NCBI GenBank assembly: GCA_022393335.1
Contig: JAJEKB010021105.1
Span: forward strand, 329,713 to 393,712
Length of the DNA: 64,000 nucleotides
Origin: Macrotrachela quadricornifera
Taxonomy: Eukaryota > Rotifera > Eurotatoria > Philodinida > Philodinidae
Direction: 5' to 3'
Shown: in pieces, positions 36,990 through 48,637 of the stretch
Position numbering within the stretch: the first letter of the stretch is position 1
Layout of the letters: each line of letters starts with the position of its first letter
Made by a program: the position numbers and the translations under genes
Notes under the pieces: model-generated
What the model saw: only the letters and a program-made list of their open reading frames with translations
What the model was told of the DNA's origin: nothing
Databases searched by the model: none

Positions 36990-37640
36990 TTTGTATGTTA
37001 ACTGAAATCTCATAGATATAAAAGTGAATTTTCTACCAAATGAATCAGACGTATCGCATCACCTTTCAGTTACGAAAAGCTATGGCAGATGTTCGTTACG
37101 ATCTCCGGATACAGCAAAAAAATAAGGTGTGTAGAATCAAATGTATGGAGGATCGGGATGAAAAAAATCAATTGAAAATAAAACAGCAGGATGTTTTTAA
37201 TGAAGGTTGTTCTGAAGATCGTAACGAATACCAACAGCTAACTATTAGAGATTTAAATCAGAAAGTCGACGGAGTTCGGAAATAGGCACATGTATACACT
37301 CATGCGAAAGACGTCAACTATTTCACTAGTTTTTATTCATGATTGGTTTTACATTAAGAAAAATATTCATATGCATTGCAGATATGAAAATAACACACAA
37401 CTGGAGTTTAGAATGACGTGGTACGAAGTATCCATCATTCGCCATTCATCAGATGCAAATGAACTGGAAAAATACGTCAAAGTTTGATCTTTTAGTATAT
37501 AGCCAACCATAAAATACTTAATTCTTATTCATGCTTATTTGGTAGATGACCAGTTATATTTCTAAATCCCATTTTTCTACAGGCATTCATTTGGTAGAAA
37601 ATTCACTTTTTATGTCTATGAGATTTGAGTTGTAATTACG
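36990..37640. mobile_element. Inverted-repeat-flanked segment with small hydrophilic ORF
   Basis: 37000-37045 (ending GAATTTTCTACCAAATGAAT) is repeated in inverse orientation at 37585-37632 (starting ATTCATTTGGTAGAAAATTC), enclosing about 540 bases. Inside is an 81-codon ORF (37040-37285) rich in Lys, Asp, Glu and Gln with no recognisable domain, followed by a second weak ORF. It may be a small transposon derivative. A word similar to mariner ends (CAGTTTGCCAGAAAAGTAAC) lies at about 36870-36890, but no matching partner was found. Confidence 0.45.
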
Positions 37641-37733
37641 TGAAGAAATATTCGTTTCTATTTTGTGTAGTACTAGTAAACTCCATTTATGACGAACTTT
37701 TATTTCATACAAAACTTATTATATACCGTATTT

Positions 37734-38420
37734 TTATTGCAACAAGACTTTGCTCAGATTTATTTGATATATAAGAAATTTTATTTTAATAGATATATAA
37801 TAATAACTGGAAGAATAATCGCAAATATAACTGTCAGTGTTAAAAGAATAACTAGAATTTTCAGGATCAATACTCCATTTTGGTACAGCATAACCTATAC
37901 GTATCACTTTCGGTCCATCCGGATTACCATATTTTCTCCAATTTTCATTTTCTTCTTTATTACTTAATGTTCGATATGCTTTAGCTATTTCTTTGAACTT
38001 TTCTGGATCACCACCACGATCCGGATGATGTTTTCTACCTAATTCATGATAGGCTTGTCTTATTTCATTGACTGATGCCTCTTGATCAACATCTAATGCC
38101 ACAAATGGATCATATCCTTCAGTTTTAGTTTTAATTAATGATACACGATAAATAAGAAGCACTAAAATGACCCATGCCACGACCAAACCAAGTCTACCTA
38201 GTATTGCTTGTCGTTTCTGATTAGGCTTATTTACATGTAACAATTGATATTCATCACTATAGGGACTATAATGAGAACGATTTATGAGATGTGATTCAAT
38301 TTTATTTTCTTTTGTGTTAGACCAAAAGCAACATGTTAATATCGGTAAAATAATAAATGCATAAACAGGGACAAGAAAATACCAAAAGCTATTTTCATCT
38401 ATATCGTACTCGACTTGCAT
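37734..38420 (-). pseudogene. SEC63-like DnaJ membrane protein, frameshifted and 3'-truncated
   Basis: Residues 1-186 align by pattern with the start of SEC63, the ER translocon J-protein that recruits BiP. The first membrane helix is about 12-32 (FWYFLVPVYAFIILPILTCC), the second about 76-95, then a J domain (about 102-165) with intact HPD at 132-134 and the SEC63-typical NWRKYGNPDGP. Expected next is a third helix. In the open frame the sequence becomes Ser/Tyr-rich nonsense. The adjacent frame, from about 37855 downward, reads KILVILLTLTVIFAIILPVI, a good helix, and stops at 37781. A short deletion near 37850-37862 therefore broke the frame. The ~500-residue cytosolic Sec63/Brl domain is missing altogether. 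No introns are seen. It could be a dying duplicate; an assembly error explains only the frameshift, not the missing domain. Confidence 0.78.
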
Positions 38421-39549
38421 TTTACCTATCCTGACTGAAGCTTTTTATATAAATGCACTTACTGGGAAAAAATTGTAAAAAGACGATTTAAGCGTTTGTG
38501 AAGCACACTCTATGGTTTTTTTCAGCACGAATAGAGTTTACGGAAGTGAAAGGTGTTGAGGCTCAAAAGATGTCGCGATTTATAGAGTTTATAAACACAA
38601 AATTGTTGTTTACAATTCACCTAGTATTTAATAATTATTTCTGATAAAATGTATGACGCAATGATGAAAACATGCAAACTATTTAGTATGAGCATTCTGC
38701 TGTTGAAACAACTTCTGGATAAACTTATATAGATGCAACACCTGTAATATTTGTCATTCAGTATTCTAAATTAATACAGTCAATCAAATAGCAGTCAGTA
38801 CCCATATAAATATTTTTTCGACTGACTTAGTCTATCCTGGCAAATAGATTGAATTTTACTTTAAGCGATGACGATCGGATTTTCAACAGATGAACATGAT
38901 AAATAATTTTATCAAAGGATACAATGAATAAATCGTTTTAGTGAAGGATTTAATAAATAAATCATCTTATCGAAAGAGTTAATGAATAAATAATTATTCA
39001 TAAAATCTATTTCGATCCAATTTGCCGTTATTTTTTTACTCGATTTTTACGATGAGCCGTTATTCGAAAAATTATCAAAAAATTTTTCTCTCTAATAAGA
39101 AGTAATAGAAGGTTTTCATAATAGATAGTTCATAGAATCGCTAGAAAAACTTTTTAAAATTATTTTCAGTTTTTCATGCATATCGATCAATTATGCCATG
39201 AACAACCATCCTCTAACTTTATTCGAAATCCAACAAAAATCTCCTGTAAAATTTTTTTATCTCGAACATATTTCTCATTATTTAATATTCATCCACGTGT
39301 TTCTTTCATACTTAAATAAATAGAACGTAATAAAAAATACGTACATTAAAAAAAAAAGATGAATTCGATGAAATTTATTGAGTTAAAAATAGAATCATAA
39401 TAAACAAGTTAAAATCAATTAAATTCAACCTTGAAATGAAAAAAAAAGCCACTTTTAGAAAAAATTCTTTTTTTTTGCTTGATATAAACATTGAAAAATT
39501 GCTGATTTTTATTTTAAAAAAAAAGAATTCTTTTGTAATAGTGATCAAC
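38421..39549. other. Intergenic, no gene seen
   Basis: Very AT-rich. It lies upstream of both the minus-strand SEC63-like remnant and the plus-strand Tubby-like gene, so it presumably contains the latter's promoter. A small local repeat (TAATGAATAAAT..TTTTATC with AAAGGAT) occurs at 38900-38995. Confidence 0.5.
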
Positions 39550-40983
39550 ATGGCCAGCGCAGAACCAGAAACAACGGAAAAGTTTGTTGAAATATTTAAT
39601 TAATAAGTTTTTATTTTAAATATTTAGTGTAACTGATCAACAACATGAAGAACGTGATGAAGATGATGAAGAATTACATTCATCACATAAAATAGTTCCA
39701 GATACTACTGGATCACAAATATCACGTTAAAAATATTAATATATATACTTTTTTTTTCTATTTTTTATTTTTCATTATTTAGTCAGAAAAGAACAACAAA
39801 ATGTTGATGATACACAAGCAAAAGTTAGTTTCAATCATTTGATTTTCTTTTTTGTTTAAATTATATTTTATTATTTAGATAAATGATTCAAATAATTTAA
39901 ATTTTAATGCTCAAAATTTACTTAAGCAAGATGCTAAAAATTTTCTAAATACAATAATTCCAAAAGATTATTCAGATTTTGTTCATGGTTATATAAAACG
40001 TGATAATCGTGGAATTCAAAGAGGTTTTGAACCAATGTTTTCATTTTATATTAATAATGAAAATGAAGATAATCCAGTAAATTATTTATTTTTTTATAAA
40101 AAAAAATTCATTTTAAATTTTTCTTTAAAAAAAGATTCATGTTTTAAGTGCAAGAAAACAACATACACTTGGTCATATACAATATTTTATTAATACTGAT
40201 CATGAAACATTATTAAAAAATGCTAATGATGAAAATTCAATTGCAAAATTACGAGGTATTACTCTTATTGGTGCTGATTATGTACTATATGATTATACTA
40301 ATCATGGTAGTAATCAACAATTAAAACATGAATTAGCTGCTATATCTTATGTGAGTTCGTTTATGCACAGTTTGATGATAATCATTATATGAATATAATT
40401 ATTTTAGGAAAGTCATATAGGTGGATCAGCTGGACCAAGAAAATTTCGTGTCTTAATACCTACTGATGGAAAAAGTATACAACAATCAAAAGTTAATATT
40501 TTATTTTTTTATTATTATTTTAATAATATTCAAACATTTTATTTTTGAAGGAAAATCAAACAATTTTTGATCAATGGCGATCAGGATTACCAAATAATTG
40601 GATTGAATTAAAAAATCATGCACCAAAATTTGATGAAGGTTATTAAATATTTAACGAGTTTATTTTATTATTTTTTAATTAAATTCGATGAAATTTAGGT
40701 ACTAAAAAACATGTTCTTACTTTCGAAGGAAATCGCATACAACAATCATCACATAAAAATTTTCAATTAATTTCAGAAAATGAAAATCGTATGTTTTGAT
40801 TTTGTTTTTAAATAAAATAAAATCTAATTCCTTTTTTTTTTAAATATAGATGAACAAAATGTTGTGATGCAATTTGGTCGTATTGATGAAAATAATTTTG
40901 CACTTGATTATCGATATCCATTATCAGCTTTACAAGCATTTGCTATTGCATTATCATCTTTTCATAATCGATTTCGCACTTAA
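39550..40983 (+). CDS. Tubby-like protein (TULP), nine exons
   Basis: Exons 39550-39581, 39628-39725, 39783-39823, 39879-40076, 40135-40350, 40408-40491, 40551-40638, 40699-40788 and 40850-40983 join in consistent phase to give 326 residues. An acidic, low-complexity N-terminus (about 1-85) is followed by the Tubby C-terminal domain (about 90-326). Its landmarks are [85 protein letters not shown] and the diagnostic end [18 protein letters not shown]. The domain is a barrel around a central helix that binds phosphoinositides and helps bring membrane receptors into cilia. The fifth exon's acceptor at 40133-40134 was chosen over a later AG because only it keeps the frame. Introns are about 45-60 nt. 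The short N-terminus lacks an obvious IFT-binding helix. Confidence 0.94.
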
Positions 40984-41136
40984 AAAATTTTTTTATTATG
41001 TACAAAACAATTTATTCACGCTTTAGTTTTTTAGTAGAGTTTTATAATTTATATTTTTGAAATTAACATTTTTTTTCCTCATTAATAAAAGAAAAGAATT
41101 TTTATATCAATCAATCATTAATATTGGGCGGTTTAT

Positions 41137-41445
41137 ATGACGAATGTTAAGATGGATAATGTAATAAATCATTATAGTGAGATCTTTAGAGAATTGAAAG
41201 GAAGAATAGTCAGACCCAATCAATATGTGAGAAGGAAATGTAGCGAAGTGTTTTATCTTCAAAGTCTTCCAGTAGAGCCACTACTAGTTGAACAAGTTAC
41301 AGATAGATTTTATAGTAACAAATATTATAAGAACATATCTAGAGAAAAAGACGAGATTTGTTTTACAAACGTATCTGAAGATCGACGTCATAAATTTTTA
41401 AAAATTCTAAGCGTACGTAGAGCATTCAAAAAATATTCAAACTGA
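41137..41445 (+). CDS. Hypothetical small basic protein, doubtful
   Basis: This single ORF of 102 codons is rich in Lys, Arg, Glu and Tyr with no domain I recognise. It lies just after the Tubby-like gene and just before a mariner-like relic, and may itself be part of old mobile DNA. The composition (few low-complexity tracts, balanced residues) is more protein-like than most chance ORFs nearby. That is the only support. Confidence 0.25.
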   Translation: MTNVKMDNVINHYSEIFRELKGRIVRPNQYVRRKCSEVFYLQSLPVEPLLVEQVTDRFYSNKYYKNISREKDEICFTNVSEDRRHKFLKILSVRRAFKKYSN

Positions 41446-41469
41446 CTCTATTAAAAATCAATAAGAAAT

Positions 41470-41830
41470 ACTGCTGTATTTGTATTAGTGCCTGCGTATA
41501 GTCCTCTATCTATAGATATCATAAGCTCAGTAGAATCACTCATATATACGAAAATATTAGAATACATCTTAGATTACTGTTAATACACTAATGAAGAACT
41601 AAAAATTGCAAGGAAATTTTATGTTTTGAAAGGCTAGTTGCTATCCAATATCTATGAATATATGGCGACAGTTAACAATGATACTGGTCTATCACATACT
41701 ATGATATATGATTGGGTTCATCATTTTAAAATATATTATTTACACATGGATTATGACCAATGTAAGATAATCAGTCGTAACAACAAAAATTCATTTAAAA
41801 GCTGTAGCAAATAATAGATAATCGAACATC
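41470..41830 (+). mobile_element. Mariner-like element relic (end repeat plus transposase N-terminus)
   Basis: The phrase CTATCTATAGATATCATAAG at 41501-41520 also occurs at 62365-62385 and, inverted, near 63809-63830, marking the terminal repeat of one family. About 41596-41770 reads, with stops, NEELKIARKFYVLKG, then IYEYMATVNNDTGLSHTMIY DWVHHFK. This is the helix-turn-helix start of mariner transposases (a SHTMIYDWVHHF type motif). No catalytic domain remains. Confidence 0.55.
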
Positions 41831-42103
41831 ATAAACTATTATTATATATTCATAAAATATTAAATGACGTAAGCCCACTCATTCTAATACTATTAGAGCA
41901 TATTTGGATACACTAAAGCTGAGAAAAAAAATATATCCAAATAATCAATTTACAAAAATGAATTAAATATTATATCGATTAAATACTTAATTGGTACATT
42001 TTTTATTTATTATGATTCCATATTTTGATATTCTGTTGATGACAAAAAAAAACATGTATTAATAATAAAATTAAAAAAGATCTTTTGTTTTTTATCATAC
42101 GAA

Positions 42104-42304
42104 TTATCTTCTATACCAATCTTCATGAGGCGACCATTCACTACAATTTATACATTGTGTTGTTGTCCATTGTTTTTCACATTGAGGACATTTTCCTCGT
42201 GTATCAAATGTATTCCATGAATGACCACATTCACATTGCCATAATGCTTCTCGAGTTGGAATCCAATTACATTTTGGACATCGTGAAATGTATCCAATAG
42301 ACAT
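42104..42304 (-). CDS. Small zinc-ribbon protein, bacterial type
   Basis: Intron-less, 66 residues from the ATG at 42302-42304; one codon upstream is GTG. Four cysteine pairs stand in order: CPKC, CEC, CPQC and CINC, separated by tryptophan-rich linkers (EALWQCECGHSWNTFDTRG and SEWSPHEDWY). This makes two zinc-ribbon knuckles. From memory of the family, near-identical layouts with the WNTF.T.G.CP.C and WSPH.DWY signatures occur as stand-alone hypothetical proteins in bacteria such as Bacteroidetes. I know of none in animals. Function is unknown; zinc binding and perhaps nucleic-acid or protein contact are all that can be inferred. The gene sits alone in AT-rich DNA. Confidence 0.75.
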   Translation of the reverse strand: MSIGYISRCPKCNWIPTREALWQCECGHSWNTFDTRGKCPQCEKQWTTTQCINCSEWSPHEDWYRR

Positions 42305-44404
42305 CACTCTTCTTTAAATCTTTGTCTAAAACAAACTAAAAATATCGAATTTAATCTTCGATTAAGGTTATATTTCTTGATAAGAAATAGAAAAAAAATA
42401 AATAATTGCGTTCGATTATGCAATTATTTTGATTTTTGATATAATCAAAACAAAAATCATCTACAATTCCCCATTATGAGTATATATACCAAATTAACCA
42501 ATTGCATTAATGTTTCTATGTAGCAACAATAGGCAGGTTGCTAAAATCAATATTAAATTATATAGTGGAGACAAGGTATATGATTTTACATGATGGCAGA
42601 TCGATGACTCACTACTTAAATGATATTGGATATTTAACATACCAATGCATTTGCATCCTATAATTCAAATGAAACCAAATCATATTGAATCAATGTACAT
42701 GTAAAATAAAATTAATTCTAAGTGAAATCGTTTTTTTTAACTAAGAGAAAATTTTGATCAATAAAAAAAATCTACAGAGGATACTATATGCGTTGTTGTT
42801 ACCTTCTTATTTCAAAAAAAAAACATGAAGTAATATAAAAACACACATGTGCTCTTTTGCCTTTCCTTCTTTTCTTCAGTTTAAAAACTTCACGGTTACA
42901 TTCATAATTGTTTCAAGCAGCCGATCAACTTTTCTTTTTCTCTTATCGCGCATAAAGAAGAACCTATAGAATATAGCACTGTTATGTGACTTATTCATAT
43001 GGAGTACAAGAAATATCATCAGAACTAGTCAATAGAAATTTTATTCTTACAGCTTTGATAGAGCTTTTCACGATTTATCCTTTAAAAAGAAGATTATTTT
43101 TCTAATATTTTCTTAAGTCGAGATATTTGCAACATACTGAATGTCGCAATCATTATGATTCACTCAATACCTTCATTTTCCAATTCTTCAATGCGATTTT
43201 CGAATACACTACTGAAGCAATCTCTGTGACAATGATCACATATATTCTTCTTGTTTAACTTTAAAAACTAAATATACATCTCTGAACACAATTTCACGTG
43301 AAGAACGAATGTTTTATTTCTTTTTCAACAGGCCATCTTCTTTCGAATGAGAGAGAAAACAAAAAAGGAACACATCATTATGTACAATTGGTGATCTGTT
43401 CCAAGAGAGATGTAGTGTGATTGGTTACACTTATATCTATGTCACAGGCAGATGCAAAGTTTTCACGGTGTGTGTGATAGTTTTCGTTTCATTATTTTAC
43501 TAAGTAGAATATTTATCGAAAAGCAATATATAAAATATGGCTATTGTCATAGTATGTCGACAATTTCACAATTACGAAATCACATTTACTAATAGGAGAA
43601 AAATCATATTACTAAAGCAAGAAAATGTGATTTGAATCAATTAATATGATGCAATAGCATTTCAAGTGTAACATTGCATTAGAGTTGATAACTTCATATC
43701 CGACTTGGAACTTTTTTTATTTATTTATGATTCGTTTTCATCGGAACTATTTTAGGGAGTATGAATATTAGCTCATTTATTAAATATTGATTGTATAGAA
43801 ATTGTATAAGAGTCTGTTATATATAAGCGTTTGCTTTTCTGTATTAAAATGAGATGTTATTGGTATATGGTCTTTGATCGTATATCAAAACATCTATCAT
43901 GGATTTCAAAAAGGTTAGCAAACAGGTTCTCATCTTTGACTTTATATTTGAATACTCATTTTAGATCGTGTTTCGTGTTTAAGAACTCTATATGGCTTCA
44001 AAAAAAAAGATTTTATTGAAATTGGGAATGATGACATGAATGTTGATGATATTTTACCTATATGGACAAAATACGTATTTGATTTGTAGAAACACTATCA
44101 CTAATCAGATAAAAATGTAATTTCTTGCAGAACATATGTTGATCATGTGGTATAATTGTCTCATTAAACGGTGATATTGGATTGAGTATTAAGATCAATA
44201 TTGTCCTATACATACGCCGTTTCATGTCCTTATTATTTTACTGATGATAAATCCTAATGACTCATTGTATTCTTGAGACATTATCATAGCTCTCATGACT
44301 TTAGTTATATCTAATGCACTATAGTTTTAGACGAAAATATTTTAAGTTGGTAAATATAGAAGGAATTAATCTAATTTTTCAATTTTTTTTGAGAACAAGA
44401 GAAT
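42305..44404. other. Intergenic, no gene seen
   Basis: AT-rich, no supported exons or ordered repeats. The ORF at 43831-44019 has no protein-family features. Confidence 0.5.
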
Positions 44405-44781
44405 ATGGTTCTATCAATTATCACTAATATTGATCAAATTGATCAACCGATTAAATATATAGTTAGTTTAGATAGAAGTTTTGTTAAAATAAATGATAAT
44501 GCTATTGCATCCATAGTTATTTTTATTATAAAAAATTTAACACTACAAGTTATTTTAATAGATGGAAATAGTGTTTACCATCCACCTCACGCTGACAGTG
44601 CTTCGTATTTTGGAGTTTTAGTGTATCAAAAAATGTTTTTTATGTTGATAGTGTTATACAGACTAAAGTTTAAGAATTATTAACTGATAAAGCACCTGAA
44701 AAAGATCAATATATTGAAGTTATTGATGATAGTGGAAATATTCTTGGCTTAGCTTATAGTGTAGCCGGTTCATTTCCATAA
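44405..44781 (+). pseudogene. Decayed unknown protein-coding fragment
   Basis: Protein-like sequence continues across two frames. The first runs from 44405 (VSLDRSFVKINDNAIASIVI, then HPPHADSASYFG). It switches frame after about 44615 to read SKNVFYVDSVIQTKV, a stop, and ELLTDKAPEKDQYIEVIDDS, then GNILGLAYSVAGSFP and a stop at 44779-44781. The change of frame in mid-protein and the internal stop argue for a broken gene. I do not recognise the family. Confidence 0.45.
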
Positions 44782-45538
44782 ATAAATAATAATGGTTCTA
44801 GCCATTTGTTGAATAGCTTGAAAACAGAAGTCATTAATTCATTAATTTTGGATTTGTAACAAAAATCCATAGCACAGGATGAAAACATCATAGAAAGAAC
44901 TAGTCAAACTGTAAAAATTCGAATATTGAGATCGTTCTTTTTGATCTACGGGCTTAAATTTGAGAGTTAACTCTTTTTTCCTCCTATAAAATGACTAAAT
45001 AGCAGCCAGTACACTGCAAAAAATTACCACATTTTTCACTCAAGAAATCATTCCTTTTAGATAGTATTTGGCAAATATAATATGTAGATAATTCATTTTG
45101 TTCAGCGTTCAATGCTTTGCCATTGTAAGAAAAATCAAGTTTATAGAGATTATTTTTGATTCTATTCTCTAAGTATCCTCATGAATGTTCGACAATAAAA
45201 GTGGACTAACTTGTCATTAATTCATCTAAATGAACATGTGATTGTCTAAAACGAGACACAAAGAAAACATCTTTCTCCTGTTTTAACACGCGCATATGTA
45301 TCACATACGTTTTCCTCATATTTTCATTAAAACTCTTACATGACTCCCTTTTCAAAAGAAATTATTTCTTGATTTCTGAAAACTTTGTCCTTCACATCAT
45401 TGCTATGTCGAACTCCTGCTAACTTTTTATTGTTTCTAAAAGTTAATTAACATATACCACAAAGAATATTGCTTAATTATATTTATAGTTTTCGATCAAA
45501 TTTGATAGTTTCGATTTTATTGATTGAGCTTTTGCTTG
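44782..45538. other. Intergenic, no gene seen
   Basis: Spacer between the decayed fragment and the 3' end of the minus-strand methyltransferase gene. Nothing recognisable. Confidence 0.5.
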
Positions 45539-46474
45539 TCAGTCGTTGATATTGAGTTTCTCGAGAACGAATAAATGATGAGGGTTAATGACTGTTTTCA
45601 TTGGCCACCCAATGTATCGTTTCACCAAAATATTAAATCCAATTTCACTGAAGAGACTCTCCCATTCTTCCATTGTACGATTACATGCAGGTATAGGCAT
45701 GGCTCTTCGAAAAAGAAAGATATTTACAATCCAATCATTAATGGTCAGCACATCTTGTCTTTCTTGGTGAGTGAAAGTCATATATTCGTCATGTTCATCT
45801 TGTCCAGTTTCTGGTGATAAAACTGTGGAGATTCCCTCTTCGAGAACGATGACTCGCGTTCCAGGATTCATAGTGTCGAATAGATTTTTGATATACTTGT
45901 GCTGAGTAAGCGGTTCCATATGATGTAACACCCAAGTGAAAATACACGCATCAGGTTTATGCGTTTTTATGAAAGAAGAAAACGCATCGTCTTTGACAAC
46001 ATGAAATTCAACCTTATCGCCATACTCTTGTATGACGTCTTTCCATTCGGAACAACTCTTCCATTCACAACCCATAATTTTGTCGAATTTATGGCAATTT
46101 ACCAACTGTTTGACGAGAAAACCTTTTCCACAGCCAATATCCAACACTAACTTTGCTGGAGGAATGCTAGGAAAAATTTCTTTAGTAAAAAATTCGGCTC
46201 TCATAGCCTGAATGTCTTTTCCGCTTTGTACATCATTGATTTCTGCATCGAACTTCTGGTGAAACGTATCAAAATCTAGGTGATCGAGATTAATGATGAA
46301 TGAATCGCAAAATGATTTGGAAAAACCAATGTATGGAAAAGAACGATAGAGTTGTTTCTTGCAATAATTAACCACGCGTTTATTATTGAGTAAAGGGATA
46401 AAATGTGTGTGGTAAGCAGTCTGTTCTACGTAATTGATGTCGAACCACTTTTCGTTGGCAGAAGTGGTGAGCAT
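45539..46474 (-). CDS. SAM-dependent class I methyltransferase
   Basis: Intron-less, 311 residues from the ATG at 46472-46474; the open frame extends a little further upstream but without ATG. Motif I, KLVLDIGCGKGFLVKQL, at about residues 108-124, is the SAM-binding glycine loop. An acidic residue ends the next strand (GCEWK), and FHVVKDDAFSS and ACIFTWVLHHMEP match motifs II and III. A long C-terminal part, with WVNIFLFRRAMPIPACN-like hydrophobic segments after a DEYMTFTHQER stretch, should form the substrate side. The first ~90 residues are a separate N-terminal extension. The substrate cannot be told. Single-exon structure in a genome of small introns leaves bacterial acquisition possible but unproven. 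Confidence 0.85.
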   Translation of the reverse strand: MLTTSANEKWFDINYVEQTAYHTHFIPLLNNKRVVNYCKKQLYRSFPYIGFSKSFCDSFIINLDHLDFDTFHQKFDAEINDVQSGKDIQAMRAEFFTKEIFPSIPPAKLVLDIGCGKGFLVKQLVNCHKFDKIMGCEWKSCSEWKDVIQEYGDKVEFHVVKDDAFSSFIKTHKPDACIFTWVLHHMEPLTQHKYIKNLFDTMNPGTRVIVLEEGISTVLSPETGQDEHDEYMTFTHQERQDVLTINDWIVNIFLFRRAMPIPACNRTMEEWESLFSEIGFNILVKRYIGWPMKTVINPHHLFVLEKLNIND

Positions 46475-48637
46475 GGTACCTTTTTTTAGAATGCAGTAAA
46501 CACAAAACACAATACGGTTGAATGATGAATGTTTTTCGAAAATCTAAGAGAAAGAATGAATAATGAAAATGTTGAAATACAGAGTACCCTAAAAGTTCCT
46601 TGGAAAATAAAAATTGAACACGTTTATTCCATATAATCAACTATCTTTCTTTTGACAATCTGCTACCTCTCGTATTTATGAATTGAGAAATGAGATGTAA
46701 TGCACTCTGCTTTTATGGCACCATAAATCTCGTGTTATTAAAGAAGGTAATAAGCGAATAATGTGTGCATTAATAAAATATTTAGAAAAATATGGATAAC
46801 AGCAGAAATTATTGAAGTTAATATGCTTATTTGTGATGTCAGCTGGAAAAATATTTGAGATATCAAAAATGTTTACTCCTTTTCATGAGATAAAAAGTCT
46901 TAAAAACAATATCCTGCAACTTAGTCAGTAAGAGAAATAAAAACAAAACGATTGTATATAATGCTAAGGATGTTGTCAAGAGTTATTTCAAGTACTTTAG
47001 AGTACAAAAGTACAATGTTTGTTTTCCTTGAAAGAGTGCCATCATCTGCACTTTTCATTTGCCTTCCCGAGTTAAAGAGAGTAGAATGAGATAGAAGCAA
47101 ATCAATTACGAAAACAAAATATGAAAATGAAAAAGAGAGAAAGAAAATTGTATATAACAGCAAGTAATACGAACAACGAATAGGGATGTGTAGACACGGA
47201 GTTACTTACTTCTAACAGATTGACAAATTCGATAAAAGCAAAATATTCATGAGATAGTAATAAATAAAGATCGACTACACGCTTATATATGAGAGATAGA
47301 TAAAAGCGTAGCCAAGGGCAGCTATCAAACCTTTAATAAAGAGAAAGAAATAAAGCTAAGGTTGACACTATTCATCATATGGATGTTCTTACCAACAAAA
47401 ACTGTGTGTCCATGCACATCATGAAATGAGAGAAAGAACAATGAAGAGATAAGAAAAGAAGAAAAAAACCAAGGAACAATACGAAACGATGAAAAAAAAA
47501 TTGAAGGGAAGTAAATAGAATAAAAATAGTTCTAACGAAGAAACTTTTCGAGGTGTTAAAGAGCTCGAGAGCACCTGGGACGGTTCTCTCGTCAGATACA
47601 AAATATGATAAAATACAAAAAAAACCGACTACGGAGCCACCATTGTAGAAGTCAAAGAGAATGATGAGTATATTTGTTACCACTCAACGAAAGTTTATAC
47701 AATAAGACCTTCTCTTTCCATCTGAATCAGATAGAATGGAATAGATCCCGCTTTGATGTACTCGAAACTGAAATGAAAGATAACAACTATAAGATTTCCA
47801 CGCTCATTAGAGTAGTAATCAGACTTCTCTAGACAAAGGACAGAATTTTTCTAGTAAGATTATAGCTATATTTTTTTATTTAAATTTTCTAAAGATTCGA
47901 TCCTTTATGTGGATTCTTTGTTCTCGATGAGGTTCGTAATTGCGTGTCGCATTCTGATTGGTTGAATAAACAAACTACTTTTGCTTCTTCTTTAGTGATG
48001 GTTTTTGCGATACAACTCTTTCTTTCAGACAATAAATAATGTAGAATTCACGAAGATTTTTTTTATTGAATGTCAATAGAACAACGACAAAAAAATATTC
48101 ATAACAGAAAATAATTGAAAGAATATGTTTTCTTGGTTTTGATAACGAACAATATCGTTGAAAGAAAGTTTTTTGTGTTGCGAGATCATATTTGATATTT
48201 TATTTATATAAATCATAGAATGTAGGTTAATCATTTATTTTGTTTAACTTCTCGAAAGTTTTTCATATTTTACCTGTATGCCTACCCAAAAATAGCACAA
48301 TCGTTGTGTTTACCTGTAGAGAAAAGTGGAAATTAACTATGATAATCTTTCAAAACATAAAACAATATATGTAAAAGATGAATCATCACACTGAAACCAC
48401 TTGACGCAAGTTTTTGTAGGATACAAAATAGAGAAAAGTAACGATAAGCAAATATATGTGATTGAAAAAATGAATCACAACTTCATTATTTGAAGAAATT
48501 TAAATTTCTGTGCCACACCCATAACTAAGGTTTCATTGAATTTTATCAATATTTAAATTATATATTTTCATAATAAGAAAAAACGAGAAACAGGAATGAT
48601 ATTTATTGAATTATATTTTTTAGACACAACTATTTGT
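46475..48637. other. Intergenic, no gene seen
   Basis: 2.2 kb of AT-rich sequence. Purine-rich + strand tracts (GAGAGAAAG-type) at about 47080-47160 and 47430-47520 create spurious Phe/Leu/Ser-rich minus-strand ORFs. No exons are supported. Confidence 0.5.

Noticed and set aside
46921..47683. Several Phe/Leu/Ser-rich minus-strand ORFs resembling membrane proteins
   Set aside because: They come from purine-rich + strand tracts. No splice partners, start context or conserved motifs.
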